The position numbers were made by a program, and so were the translations under genes. From Larix kaempferi (Eukaryota; Streptophyta; Pinopsida; Pinales; Pinaceae): a DNA stretch of 64,000 nucleotides. Below the pieces are notes generated by a model that saw nothing but the letters and a program-made list of their open reading frames with translations, searched no databases and was not told the origin of the DNA. Where the stretch lies: NCBI GenBank assembly GCA_027924585.1, contig BSBM01001448.1, forward strand, positions 2,728,001 through 2,792,000, written 5' to 3'. Of this stretch, positions 1 to 10,926 are shown piece by piece (within the stretch, counting starts at the first letter, position 1; each line of letters opens with the position of its first letter).

Positions 1-58
1 TCTGCTGCTTCTCCATGTTCTACAACCTTAATTGATTTTCCTGGTTTTTACTAGTACT

Positions 59-988
59 TTATGTTATAATGAATACTTCCCGTTCTTCCTCTATTTCCTT
101 ATCTCGGCCCAGTAATTCTTTCTGGTTTTGTCGCCCTTCCTGAGCTCTGGATCTTGTTCGAGTATGAGGTCCTTCTATCAAGCAAGTTGGGGTTTCAGTT
201 TGAAGGCTTCTCATTGGGACTACCTGGACTGGTTTCTCATGTTGGATTTCTGAGGTAATTTCCAATATTTTCCTCTTCTTTTTTCTTGTCTGACCATCAC
301 TCGAGGATGTACCCATGAACAACTCCCATGTTTGGTTCTATTTCTGTAGGGCATCTTCTACCAATAACCTGATCAACCCGTGATGTGCCAGGCTTGTATC
401 TGGATTATTACTACTTTTGACCAGTTTGCTCATTAATTCTAGGGATTTCCACAGAAAGTATGGCATGTCGATGTATTTCTGGTGCCTTAAGTGGTTCAAA
501 ATTTTAAAGTGATAAGAAAAAATCATACTGAACCGACCTTCACATGTGATTAATTTGATTACGTAGAGTGCCACCTCACTCCATGGAACCGGTAATGAAG
601 CTCTCTTTGTCCCCTTTTCCGTTCCTTGCAGCAATTCACCAGGTTTCAAAAATGCATCAATAAGAGGTTTTAATGCCACCCGTCTTTCAAACCATTTCTC
701 ACCCATTTGTGGTAATCCAGAAACCCTCGCAACTGTCATCTCATCTGCTGGAATTTTCAATCCCCGCACTTCTGCAACTTTTCCATCATATGTGAGTGCA
801 AATTCCATAGCGATTGCAGCGTCTCCTTTCTTCATTCTGTCGAAATATGCCAGCCATCCTGCCTGTTGGAAAACTGTTGTTACCTCCGTGTTGCCATATA
901 CCATATCAGTGCTTCCTAGTTCACTCCGGATTGCCCCCTTCATTTCGTTTCGCTTCTTATTGCTCCCCAAATGCTTACAGTTTCTCAA
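59..988 (-). pseudogene. extra ORF downstream of pol (Athila/Tat-type, env position)
   Basis: A 310-codon frame opens at 988 and ends at 59, broken once by TAG at 338-340. The N-terminal two thirds is a folded-looking domain with the motif GLKIPADEMTVARVSGLP around residue 75-92. The C-terminal third is highly charged and rich in K, R and E. The motif style resembles the uncharacterised 'putative plant transposon protein' domain found in extra ORFs of Athila, Tat and Ogre elements. I see no signal peptide or membrane segment, so nothing supports an envelope function despite its position after pol. It shares strand and register (modulo 3) with gag-pol but is separated by about 1 kb of non-coding DNA. 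Function unknown; the family match is from memory of motif shape. Confidence 0.6.
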
Positions 989-1597
989 ATCCCTACAAAT
1001 TCTAGGAGAAAGATTAGATTTGGGATAAGCAGAGGTGGATTATCAAACAATAACTAGTTTTACCGAATTTTTAAAGGTGCCCCCAATTCTCCCCCTCAAC
1101 TAACTCAACACACGACCTTGTGTGGCACTAACTAGCATGATAGATCATGAACCGTCCTTCTGTACTTATCAAATGCCAATGAAATATGGGTATGTACCTG
1201 CCTTACCTGAGAAGAGATGAGTAGAGTACAAATCCGGTTGGTTGAGATAATTAGACTGGATGGTGAATGGAAGGTTCTCCAGTTGTAGCGTTGATGGTCT
1301 TCTGTGAGGCTGACGAACTGTGATGATCTTCCTGGTAGTGGTCCTATTAGATAGAATTGGATATGACTTCAGTTTGGCTACTAAAAAGGATCCGTAATGC
1401 CACAGATCAACTGATGAGTGTTTTGGTTTTATTTTTCGGCGACGTCGAATGATCATGGGCCCGTACAGATAAATGAGATGCCGCCATATGGTTGTGGCGT
1501 GAAAGGTGGCCGCAGTGCATTATGACAAATGATTCCTTGGTATTGTGGAATGTGGAAAAACTAAATGGGGGTTATGTACTGGGGTGGAAAGGTTTCA

Positions 1598-1780
1598 GTA
1601 GTGGGACGGAAAGGGTATTGTTATTAGAGCGGAAGGGGGTTTAGTAACGGAACAGAACATGTTCTGTAATAAAACAGAAAGAGGTTCTGTCGTGCAGTGG
1701 AACATGTTATGTAGTGGAGTGGAAAAGGGTTTTGGTAACAGAATGGAACATGTTCTGTAATGAAATGGGAAGAGGTTTTG
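1598..1780. repeat. 46-bp tandem repeat, four diverged units
   Basis: Units start at about 1598, 1644, 1689 and 1735 and are 45-46 bp long. The last three share the core GGAACATGTT near unit position 11-20 and end in GGTT plus a short T/C-rich tail; the first unit is more diverged. The core is close to a palindrome (AACATGTT). It lies in the spacer after pol of the Athila/Tat-type element. Confidence 0.7.
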
Positions 1781-1964
1781 CAATGAATGGTTTTATTCCA
1801 GAAAGTAGGGTCATCCAAAAGCGAACAGGAGAGGGATGGAATAAAGAAGGGGAAAACTAGGATAGAATGTCCCTGCAACAAATAAACAGATAGACTTATT
1901 AGAATCCAAAATTTTTATTTTATTTCATTTTTTAGGCTGCGTCCAAGTAGAATTTCACAATCCA

Positions 1965-2017
1965 TTTTTCTTTTTCTTTTTAATTTTTTTTTCTTTTTCT
2001 CTTTATTTTTCTTTTTA
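1965..2017 (-). other. long polypurine tract directly after integrase stop
   Basis: The plus strand is almost pure pyrimidine (T with scattered C) here, so the element's sense strand is almost pure purine. It starts within about 10 bases of the integrase stop at 2024-2026. In elements with an extra ORF a tract at this place can act as an additional plus-strand priming site; that role is inferred. Confidence 0.5.
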
Positions 2018-2023
2018 TTATTA

Positions 2024-3400
2024 TTATTCTTCAGAGATTGAGCTAGTGATCTGGAAATCATTGGTGCACCAGCAGGAAACAATGTTGCGGATGAACACCT
2101 CTTTGGACAATGGCTTCTTATATGGTCTTAGTCTGTTACCATTGGCCATAAGAATTGTACCTTCACCATCAATGGTTCTGATTCGTACTGTACCATTATC
2201 AAAAACTGTTTCAATCTCATATGGTCCCAGCCAGTGAGTATGAAGTTTCCCTTTGAACTTTTTGAAACTGGAGTCATAGAGAAGAGCCCAGTCACCTTCT
2301 TGAAAATACTTAGTTTTGATGAATTCATCATGCCACCTAGTTCATTGTTGTTGCACAATGGTTGTACGTTCTATGGCAGCCAGTCGCAATTCATTAAGTT
2401 CATTAAGTTGCTGTAGGCGAGTATGGTGAGCCTGTGATAAATCCATGCCTAATTGAAATGCAGTTCTTAATGTCTTAATCTCAACTTCTATTGGTAGGGT
2501 GACTTGTTTTCCATAAACTAATTGATAAGGACTCAAACCTGTTGTGCTTCTCCATGCTGTTCTGTAGGCCCATAAGGCTTCAAGCAGCCTATCATCCCAG
2601 TCCCTTTGATGAAGTTGGACCATCTTTGTGAGCACAACTTCCAGAATTATGTTTGTGCCTTCTACTTGCCTGTTGGCCTGAGGGTGATATGGTGAGGTTA
2701 CCCTATGCTTGATATAGTATTTTGTTGTGAGAGCTTTGATAAGTTTAGATGTGAATTGAGGGCCTCCATCAGTAACAATCTCCCTCGGAACTCCAAACCT
2801 TGTGAAAATCTCTACATATAGAAAGTTTGAGACTGCCTGCTCTATTTCCCTTGGAAGTGCCTTTGCCTCTACCCATTTAGTTACATAATTTGTGCATACT
2901 AAAATGTATGAGTTCTGCCTGGATGGAGGTTTAATAGGGCCAACAAAATCTAATGCCCACTTCTCAAATGGTTCCACCACAAGCTGAGTTTGAAGTGACA
3001 TTTCATCGGACTAAAGTGGCTGCCGCATCCTTTGGCAACTATCACAACTCTGTACATATTCCCGAGTGTCTTTGAATATCGTGGGCCAATAATATCCCAC
3101 TTGCAAAATCTTATGGGTTGTTCGTTTATCAGCAAAGTGTCCTCCACATGGACCATCATGACAGGTTCTCAAGATTGGATAGATTTCATCTTCACGAACA
3201 CATTGACGGATCACCAAGTCTGGTCCTGTATAAAACAAATAGCCATCAATCCATGAAAATCTGCTGTTACGTTGCACAATCCTTTTCTTTTCTTTTGACG
3301 TCATATGCCTCGGAAGTCTTCCTGAAACTAAATAATTTTCTACATCTGCAAACCAGGGAACATTAGTAGAAATAGCAAACAAATATTCGTCTGGAAAAGC
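2024..3400 (-). pseudogene. integrase region of Athila/Tat-type pol
   Basis: The frame runs from about 3400 to a TAA at 2024-2026, broken by TAG at 3011-3013 and TGA at 2342-2344. In order: an N-terminal segment with PWFADVENYLVSGRLP, a common pre-integrase motif of this clade; the HHCC zinc site with paired His in CHDGPCGGHFADK and CDSC; the catalytic core with Asp in WALDFVGPI, Asp in VTDGGPQFTS and Glu in RQVEGTN, so all three DDE residues are present; and a C-terminal part ending in a GKLHTHWLGPYEI-type domain after the second stop. I see no chromodomain, as expected outside the chromoviruses. The TGA at 2342 would remove about the last 105 residues. Confidence 0.85.
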
Positions 3401-3862
3401 ATCATCCACCGGTTGAGATTCTTCATCAGTAGTTATTCTTGAAAGAAAATCAGCAACCACATTAGTTTTACCAGGTCTGTCCATTATTGAAATGTCAAAT
3501 TCTTGTAGCAACAAAAGCCACCTAGTGACTCTGCCATTTGTGATGGATTTATTCATGAGATATTTAATGGCATAGTGGTCGGTATGGACAATTACTGGAT
3601 ATCCTGTAATGTAATGGAGAAATTTATTTATGGCATAAATGATAGCCAAGAACTCTTTCTCAATCACAGTATAATTAAGTTCAGCAGCAATCAGATTTTT
3701 ACTAATAAAGTATATGGCATAGGGATTCTGATCTTGTTGTTGGCCCAGGACTCCTCCTATGGTAGTATTAGAGGCATCTGTAGAAATTAGAAAGGTTAAT
3801 GACCCATTTGGTCCTCGTAGGATAGGTGCAGTAGAGACTTTCTGTTTTAAAGTTTCCTAGGC
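3401..3862 (-). pseudogene. RNase H region of Athila/Tat-type pol
   Basis: Conserved RNase H blocks read in the same frame as RT and integrase: Asp in ISTDASNTTIGGVL, Glu in IEKEFLAIIYAI, Asp in VHTDHYAIKYLM, then FDISIMDRPGKTNVVADFLS, which typically closes the domain in Ty3/gypsy pol. A TAG at 3857-3859 lies at its upstream edge. The catalytic acids I can place are intact. I see one RNase H only; the second RNase H typical of Tat/Ogre elements is not evident. Confidence 0.8.
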
Positions 3863-4786
3863 TACTTGGCAATCTTTTGTCCATTCAAATTGTTTATTTT
3901 TAAAGATAAGCAGAAATAGGGGACTAGCAATCTTTGAAAATTTTTGAACAAATCTTCTATAATAACCTGCATATCCAATAAAACTACGTACCTCTTTTTG
4001 TGTGGATGGGACTGATAAATTACTGATTACCTAGATTTTTGCTGGGTCTACTCTAATGCCATCCAAAGATATAAGATGACCCAAAACAACACCTTGGGTA
4101 AGCATCATTCTGCATTTCTCACTACTGAGACAGAGGTTCACCTCTTTGCATCATGTAAGTACCTTATCCAAATTATTCAAAGCTGCTGCAAAATCTTCAC
4201 CATGGGAGGTGAAATCATGCATAAAAACTTCCATAGTGTCATGAATCAGATCAGAAAAGATGCTGAGAACAGCTCGCTAAAATGTAGCAGGGGCATTGCA
4301 TAATCCGAAAGGTAACACTCGGTATGCAAAGGTGCCCCATGGGCATGTGAATGTCATTTTTTCTTGGTCCTCTGGTGCTATCCTGATCTGGTTACACCCA
4401 CTGAAGCCGTCTAGAAAAGAAAAATACTTTCTTCCTGCCAGTGTGTCCAACACCTGATCGATGAAGGGTAATGGAAAATGGTCCTTATGTGTGGCTTTGT
4501 TTAATTCCCTGTAATCGACGCAGATACGCCACTTCCTGTTCTTCTTAGGCACCATGACCAGTGGAGACACCCACTTGCTATCAGAAATGGGATAAATAAA
4601 TTTTGCAGCCAGCAACTTCTATAGTTCCTCTTTGACCACTTCTCTGAGTGTCGGATTCATCCTACGCTGGGGTTTCCTGATGGGTCTAGAATCCTCCTTA
4701 GTATATATATGGTGTGTGCACAAGTCAGGATGTAAACCTTTCATGTCACTATAATCCCAGGCATATGCAGACTTATGTTTCTTTCA
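3863..4786 (-). pseudogene. reverse transcriptase of Athila/Tat-type pol, active site damaged
   Basis: RT blocks in order on the minus strand: KWVSPLVMVPKKNRKWRICV, DYRELNKATHKDHFPLPFID, the first catalytic Asp in FSFLDGFSGCNQI, then LPFGLCNAPATF. The frame is stopped by TAG at 4619-4621, TAG at 4277-4279, TGA at 4151-4153 and TAG at 4031-4033. At the YxDD box the sequence reads VFMHDF: the codon at 4217-4219 is His where the family has the first Asp of the pair. That alone should abolish polymerase activity. Downstream, KEVRSFIGYAGYYRRF is the usual RT thumb/connection motif. Confidence 0.88.
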
Positions 4787-5632
4787 TACTGCAGTCAGAT
4801 GTTCTGTTTCCTGCTTTGACAATGTAGAGCTAATCTTCAGGAGCTTGCCAGGTTCAATTTCCACTTCCATAATTTCAAACTCCTTATCAGGGATAGCAGC
4901 ATTACTAGATGAACTTGGAGTACTGTCAATTTGTTGAGTGGTGCAGACTGTACTAAACAACTCCACAAAGTCTCCCGAGGGATTAGAAGAAATGAATTGG
5001 CTGAGCAGATCATCCTCAGTTAATTGTTTTGCTGCCATTGTTTGTTCAATCATGTACAGCTATAAGATTTCATCTGCTTGCTCAATTTCTTCTTCATCTG
5101 ACCAAACAGGAAGTTCATGTTGGATTATCGGCTTCGCAGGAGGATATAAAGTAAGTTCCTAAACAGCATGGCCATGAGATATGTGCATGTTTCTTAACCG
5201 GCAGCCAATATAAGCATCTGTCGTGGCTAACCATGGTCGCCCCAAAATTAGGGGATAGCCTCCCAAATTTGATTTCATTTGTAGAACCATGAAGTCCACC
5301 GGGTACTCCCATGAGTCAACTGAAATAACAAGATCTTCTATAATGCCCTCTGGTTTTACAGGAGATTGGTCAACCAACTGTAAAATAGTAGAATTTTTCC
5401 TGAGGTTTATAATGCCCAATCTTTCCATCATTCTTTTAGTCATGACATTGATAGCTGCTCCCAAATCTATCAGTGTATTAGAGATGGAAATTCCATTAAT
5501 TTGCACTTTAACCACATGACTACCAGGGTCAAAGTGCTTAGCATTAAGGGTGTTACCCATCATCAATTCATCCAAATTGCCTAGCAGATGGACTGTTGGG
5601 GGGTCTTTTCTTTTCCTGCCTGGTTTTTTCAA
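4787..5632 (-). pseudogene. aspartic protease region of Athila/Tat-type pol
   Basis: The protease core lies at 5159-5632. It carries the active-site loop as NTLIDLGAAINVMTK and the flap/return motif as YPLILGRPWLATTDAYIGC. The Asp is present, but the usual Ser/Thr after it is Leu; many plant Ty3/gypsy copies of this clade share DLGA, so this may be normal. Stops are TAG at 5159-5161, TAG at 5060-5062 and one at 4784-4786. The part after 5159 is an acidic linker to RT. Confidence 0.8.
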
Positions 5633-6418
5633 ACATAATTCTCTGACAACTTTGGAGTAAATAGGAATGTCTTTGATAGCTTGGAATAGTGGAATTTTTA
5701 CGCAGACATTTCATAATTCTCCAAGGAGATCAAATTTTGATTGTGGCATCAACTTCTCTATGGCTAAGCGTTTGGGATATGGTGGTGGTTGGTTTTGCTC
5801 GATTGGAGGTGATTTCCTAGGTGGGATGGGTGGGAAATTGTCTTCGGATTGCACTGGTATTTCTTTGGATTGGACTGGTAAATTTTCTGGTGTTTCTTCC
5901 TCCTCCTCCTCTGAAATTATAGGAGAGGTGGTTTTATTAATTTGCCTGCCAGAGCATAGTTGAATGTCATGGCAGTCCACCGTGGAGATGGAATAGGCTG
6001 GATAATTGGATATTTCAGCAGCCATTAAAGGTTGTCCAACTTTATTATTAGGGTTAGGAGCGGGTTGTGCAGGAAGGAGTGGTTTTGGAGGTGGATTGTT
6101 CATTGGCAAGGTTAACTCAGGTTGTAGGAGGGGTTGCATTAATGGTTGTACTGGTGCAAATGGGAATTGAGGATTCTATAATTGCGGGGCTAAATGCTGA
6201 ATCTATTGATTATTCCCAAAATTTGAATTCCTCCAATTTGATTGCCAAGGGTTACTTTGGGGATAGGAAGGTGCCCATGTTTGTTGAGGCAAAGGTGGGT
6301 ACCAAGGCTGTGAGTTTTGTTGGATTTGTGGAGCTTGTGGAACTTGCGACTGATGTAATTGAGTATTGTTTTAGTAAGGATTAAATTATTGCATGGGGTC
6401 TAGTACTGTACCTGAAGG
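5633..6418 (-). pseudogene. proline- and glutamine-rich gag-pol linker
   Basis: In register with gag and protease. The open part at 5711-6139 is rich in Pro, with a run of Glu (SEEEEEETPENL) and PPRKSPPIEQNQPPPYPKR. It ends in the motif KLMPQSKFDLLGEL that typically precedes protease in this plant clade. Upstream it is rich in Asn, Gln and Pro, with several stops between 6419 and 6140. No enzymatic domain is visible. Confidence 0.65.
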
Positions 6419-7639
6419 TCAAGGTTTCCATGGACGTTTTTGAGATATAAAACAGGCTGGTTCTGCATCCATCCCTGCTTCTTCATATATCGATTTGAGC
6501 TCTGGCAACGAAGGACATTCTTTTGTATGGTGCTCCAGCTCGCATAGAAGACAGATCTCCACTTTGTCCAATGGGAAGCTTTTGAGGGGATGTCTCTTTC
6601 TGCATTTAGGATAGAATACAACCAAAGCTCAATCCTCCTCCTCTTGCCTTTTCCTTGCTTGAAGTGTGTCTAACTGAGAACTCAGGGAACTAAGTATGTC
6701 AGTCTTGAAATCCTCCAAGAGGTTCCCAATTTCCACCCTTGAAACTCCTTCTCTTGAGGTCTTCGTGGTTCTGTTTACTGTATCCCGAATTCCTCTTCAT
6801 GATCTGGAGGCATTCCTCGAATACCTTCTACAGAGATCACATATTTCTACATATTTTAGTAGGGACACATCCCCTTCACCCATCAAATTTAGCAGATCAA
6901 TGCAATCATCTCTAATCCCTTGTAAGAGCAGAATCTTAAATGTGTCATCATTCAACCCATTATGTCTTGATCTTTGCAAATTATATTGAAATCTCTCCAC
7001 ATAGTCTTCTAAATTCTCATCCTCCTGCTGGGTCATCTTAAAAATGGCTTCCTTTCGATCCTTGTCCTTGCAGTATTCTTGATATTTATGCAGAAAAGCT
7101 TTCTTCATTTGAGCCCAAGTTGTTATACTATCCCCTCCCAAGCCCATGAACCATCTCAGAGCCTGGCTTTTCAAAGGGGCTGGAAAAAGTTTGAGTTTCT
7201 GGTGATCTGTAACATAGTCATAGCTCCTGCACAGGACATCAAATTCAAATAGGAACGTATCCAGGTCTTCACTTGCCATACCATGAAAGTTGGGCAACAC
7301 CGAATGTGGAATGTTCTTCATCTGGTTTGTAAGTGTAGATCCAAAATTTTGGATTGGGAATTCGAAAGTAAGCGTTCCCATACTAGATTCTCCATTTGTA
7401 TTGCCTCGATTTGTATCTTCCCCGCGGGGAATGTGTTCTCCCTCACCATCCATACCTACCATTAGATCTTCTAAAGTAGTTGACCCGGTGGACCATGGGG
7501 ATTCAACAACCAATTGTTCCTCTCCTCCTTGAGTATCAACACTGAATTGTTCAGGAAACCTTTCTTCTTGAACCAACTCTTTTTCTGAAACGAATTCTAC
7601 CTTGGGATTGCCGAGAGATGGTGACTTTCCTGAGCGCAT
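6419..7639 (-). pseudogene. gag (capsid plus zinc knuckle) of Athila/Tat-type element
   Basis: The start at 7639 is the first Met of the long open stretch. Residues about 115-220 form the plant retrotransposon gag domain: FPAPLKSQALRWFMGLGG, then TTWAQMKKAFLHKYQEY and LEDYVERFQYNLQR. A TGA at 6797-6799 stops it after 280 codons. The same frame then gives a coiled-coil-like segment and, after another TGA, a zinc knuckle read as CLLCELEHHTKEC (C-x2-C-x3-H-x4-C), until TGA at 6419-6421. So capsid and nucleocapsid parts are recognisable but separated by nonsense codons. Confidence 0.82.
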
Positions 7640-7943
7640 CCTCCTTTTATTGAACTTCCTGCACGATTAGTACCTGGGGGAGGGGTATCATATGCATATA
7701 CCAGTCTACCTGTACTATCTCTTACTCTATGCATGAATACTTTGCATGTTCCAGGATCACAGGGACTTGCGGCAGGCAATATTTTGAATGAATATGTCAG
7801 TGCGTCTTACTTGAACCTCCTCTGAAATCATACTAGACTATTTCCAAAAATTGTCACACCCACAATCCTCTCAAAGGAAAAAGAAGAAGAGAAATCACAA
7901 CTGAAACCAAAATAATCAATAAACTACAATGTCCTTGGCAGCT
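7640..7943 (-). other. leader between primer-binding site and gag
   Basis: About 300 bases of untranslated leader of the Athila/Tat-type element. I see no conserved reading frame here. Confidence 0.5.
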
Positions 7944-7961
7944 CCCTGGAAATAGCACCAA
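7944..7961 (-). other. primer-binding site of Athila/Tat-type element
   Basis: On the minus strand the bases TTGGTGCTATTTCCAGGG follow the LTR end with a two-base gap. They look like a decayed form of the TGGCGCC-type site that pairs with the 3' end of a tRNA and is typical for Athila elements. The same layout (CACCAAAATG on the plus strand) recurs at 62646-62655. Confidence 0.7.
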
Positions 7962-8668
7962 AATGATGAGCTCTTTACTTCTCTTTTTAATTAAATCAAG
8001 AACAGAAAGATGTACATAAATTATCAACCCAGGGCTACAAAAGCTTATGAGCTACCAAGCAAAATATATTCCAGACACTGCAACTTGGAAGATCTTAACA
8101 CATAGAAGATTAATGAATTACTGAATTAGAATTAGGATGTAATCTTTTGGTGAATGGACTCCTAAGAAATTGTTGACTATCGAAAGAATATTGCAATCTA
8201 ATAAAAGCATCTAACTATCAATAACATTCAGCTAGACTACAAAAAGAAATCACTACCAACAATAATCTACCAAATTACAAAAAGCAATTAAATTTCAAAT
8301 TCTAATTAACAAACTGAGAAATCCCTAATGAAAATAATTCACTGAATCCCAACAGTAATGAAAAGGTTGAATAACTAATCAAATTCCACGATCTGCTTCT
8401 ACCCTTAAACACTCCCAACAGAAATCTAAAAGAACCTAAATACATCCATTCACTGCAGAATTTATACTAATCTGGCATTCATCATTCATATACTCCTCTG
8501 GAATTGGTAACAAAAATAACTCTGTAATCCAATCGCACACTCATTAAAGAATTCACACACAACTATGATCAACACACCAATTCTGTATATCGATTAACTG
8601 AACCAATCAACACTGCATCAATGATTAAGCTATCAATCTGAACACACATGCATAAAGGAAAGAAATAC

Positions 8669-8676
8669 TATTTATA
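8669..8676 (-). promoter_or_regulatory. TATA box in Athila/Tat-type LTR
   Basis: TATAAATA on the minus strand, about 430 bases from the LTR start in transcription direction. It would place a transcript start near 8640. A second TATA-like run at about 8788 is on the wrong strand for this element. Confidence 0.5.
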
Positions 8677-8940
8677 GCAGCACCTGTCACAGAAGGGGGC
8701 CCTGCCTTCGGTAACAGGAGCTGAACAGCCTCTCAATCACATGAAATTGATCAACACATCGAATCAGATAAAACCAGGAATCTCTTGTATATAAAAGCTT
8801 GATACAGTGTTCAATAGTTCTTATGCAATTGAGGCTAACCCTTCTGAAGAGTCCCCATGTATTTTATACATCAATTCTTATGAGAGGATAAATGAGAAAT
8901 CGCATAGTTACAACGAATTCCCCAATAAATTCTATCTATG

Positions 8941-8976
8941 GATCTTTAATAAGATCTTTAATAAGATCTTTAATAA
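8941..8976. repeat. 12-bp tandem repeat x3 in LTR
   Basis: GATCTTTAATAA repeats three times without change, followed by a partial fourth unit. It lies in the U3 part of the Athila/Tat-type LTR. Confidence 0.85.
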
Positions 8977-9109
8977 GATATTTCTTACCAAGGCTAAAAT
9001 GTGCAAAATGCAACCCATAAGATCCAATAGTAATACAGGAGTATGTCAAAAAGGAGTCAAAAACAAAGTAGAAAGGAGGAACAAAAAGGGTCATATGCAC
9101 ATCCCGTCA

Positions 9110-10503
9110 GAGACTAAGCCAAGACTGGAGATCATTGAAGAATCCCTGCCAACACGAGTAGCGAGTGGTTAATAATAAAACTAGAATGCATAAAATAAAT
9201 ATAAATAAACATTTAATGTTTCTACAAAGAGTAACAACAAACCTCTTCTGTCAAGATTTGAATGCTATCCTCAAACTACACTTCTCCATCATGGTGGAAT
9301 ACCAGAAGAGCTGAGAGCATGGTTCTTTTACAAAGCAATTGAATGCATAATTCTTAACACTAATACTCAGCCAAAAAATTCATGAGATTTACCTATGTGA
9401 TCATTATACATTTCACTCAGTAATCATGGCGGTCGAGAGAGCAGAGCTCTCCAGCCCTTTTGAAAACATAACACAATGACAAAGACCAAACCCTTAGCGC
9501 AAGGTTAGGGTTTCCCCACACGTGGAGACCATCAACCAAACCCCTTCACGTGTTCTCATTTATTATGCAACCTACCAGCCACTATCATTCGAATATCAAA
9601 ACCCCAACTCTATAGTTTTCGCCATCATTTTTGCTTAGTGGTTTATTACCTTGGCGCCTTTTCCATTGATCCACTTCTATATAGTTTTGGTTCAAGTTTT
9701 ATAAGCACCATCAAGCTGTGCTTAGGGAGCTCTAACCCTATAGTGAATCAATAACCAAGTAATACATTTAAAATAGAATCAAGTATAAAAAATTGAGATG
9801 CTTTTCACCATCAAGTTTGGTTAGTAACCACCAAGTCTTAAGAGATAATTTGACCAACTTTCATGATTGCCGTATAATCAACTAAGTAAAGAAGCTGGCT
9901 TGTTTACCATGCTAACCATGAACATAATAACAACATCAAAATTCGTTGGATGCCTAACCTCACCCGTGACCTGGTCAAAATGGAAAAATTCATTAGTAGA
10001 AAGCTAAGTAAGATCCGGGGGATTCACAAGGACCCCTTCAATAAGAGAAATACATGTTCAGTATCAACGCTGTAATCATAATTAGGAAATCATAATACAA
10101 CCAGAAGAATGATAGATAATCAGTAACTAATACTCCTTTAAAAACATGTTCTGTGATATGATGAACTAAACGTAAGTATCACAACTTAAAATATCATGAG
10201 ACTGTTGATAAGTACCATCGATGAATGCATGAAACATTTATACAATTAATAAATTGAAAGTAATTCTGTAAGTATCATACTGATTTTTATGACAGACATT
10301 ATATTCGCATAATCATAGTAACGTCGTTAAGACATAATTCATAATTGACGACAATTCGTAATAAGTAAGTGTCGCAAAGAAAATCATAGCTTAACAGTCA
10401 ATATAAAGCTAAACATACACAAATATACCTTTCGCATAGTAAATGATAGCATTTATACTACGCAGAAAAATTTTAAAAATTTATAAATTTTGGAGGTGTA
10501 ACA
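9110..10503 (+). repeat. 5' LTR of chromovirus, 3' part
   Basis: Matches 22455-23842 along its length, with small gaps. It ends in GGAGGTGTAACA directly before the PBS. The left end at 9110 is an insertion breakpoint, not the LTR start. Other members of this LTR family are at 30849-33773, 44694-50812 and 63740-64000. Confidence 0.85.
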
Positions 10504-10505
10504 TG

Positions 10506-10517
10506 TGGTATCAGAGC
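10506..10517 (+). other. primer-binding site, initiator-Met tRNA type
   Basis: TGGTATCAGAGC, two bases after the LTR end at 10503. This is the standard plant iMet primer site. Confidence 0.9.
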
Positions 10518-10926
10518 GCAAGTTCAAACACTAGGCCTGAAAGTGGCTCAACTCACACAATTCAAAAGAAAAACAGAAAAACAAGTTACTGATTTTTGTT
10601 TTAAATTGTTTCTATACAAAACAGTGAATACTTATTTTTGCAAGAATGAAAGGACTAGAGGAATCTATTGAGGACAGATCCCAGCATAATGAAAAAAAAA
10701 TCATGAACAGGAACCTATTAACGAATAAAATATATTTGTAGAATTAAATGATAATTCATCTAAATTACTTCGAATAGTTAAAGATTTAAAGGTTGAAATG
10801 AAAATTGTTAAGGAAGAAAATGAAAGGATTCTGAAGGCACAGGAAGAACTGAATCATATATTACTAAATAAATTTCATAATGATGGAAAAGATAATAGAT
10901 CATAATTTAAATCTGAATATGGAACC

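Larger units (their letters stand above)
989..2023 (-). other. non-coding spacer between pol and the extra ORF
   Basis: No convincing reading frame. The stretch holds a 46-bp tandem repeat (1598-1780) and a long purine run on the element's sense strand (1965-2017). It may supply the splice acceptor or leader for the downstream ORF; that is inference. Confidence 0.5.
1..9109 (-). mobile_element. Athila/Tat-clade Ty3/gypsy retrotransposon, left end outside window
   Basis: Seen: reading the minus strand from 9109, an LTR ends at 7964, a primer-binding site follows, then gag, protease, reverse transcriptase, RNase H and integrase in Ty3/gypsy order, a long polypurine stretch and one more ORF. 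The PBS type, the integrase and the ORF beyond pol fit the Athila/Tat clade. The 3' LTR is not in the window. The right boundary is supported by a sequence jump: from 9110 on, the DNA matches the chromovirus LTR copy at 22455, so this element inserted into that LTR. The outer LTR dinucleotides are TG and CA. It is inactive: about 17 in-frame stops in gag-pol and a damaged RT active site. Confidence 0.85.
7964..9109 (-). repeat. 5' LTR of Athila/Tat-type element
   Basis: The plus strand starts with TG at 7964, next to the PBS, and ends with CA at 9108-9109, next to the resumed chromovirus LTR; length 1146 bp. A TATA box on the minus strand lies at 8669-8676. The partner LTR is outside the window, so identity and target duplication cannot be read; the right-side target bases would be GAGAC at 9110-9114. 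Confidence 0.75.

Noticed and set aside
792-1028. Plus-strand open frames opposite the extra ORF
   Set aside because: Shadow of the minus-strand ORF; no motif.
1595-1881. Open frames on the minus strand across the 46-bp repeats
   Set aside because: They exist because the repeat unit lacks stops in two frames; composition is repetitive and no domain is seen.
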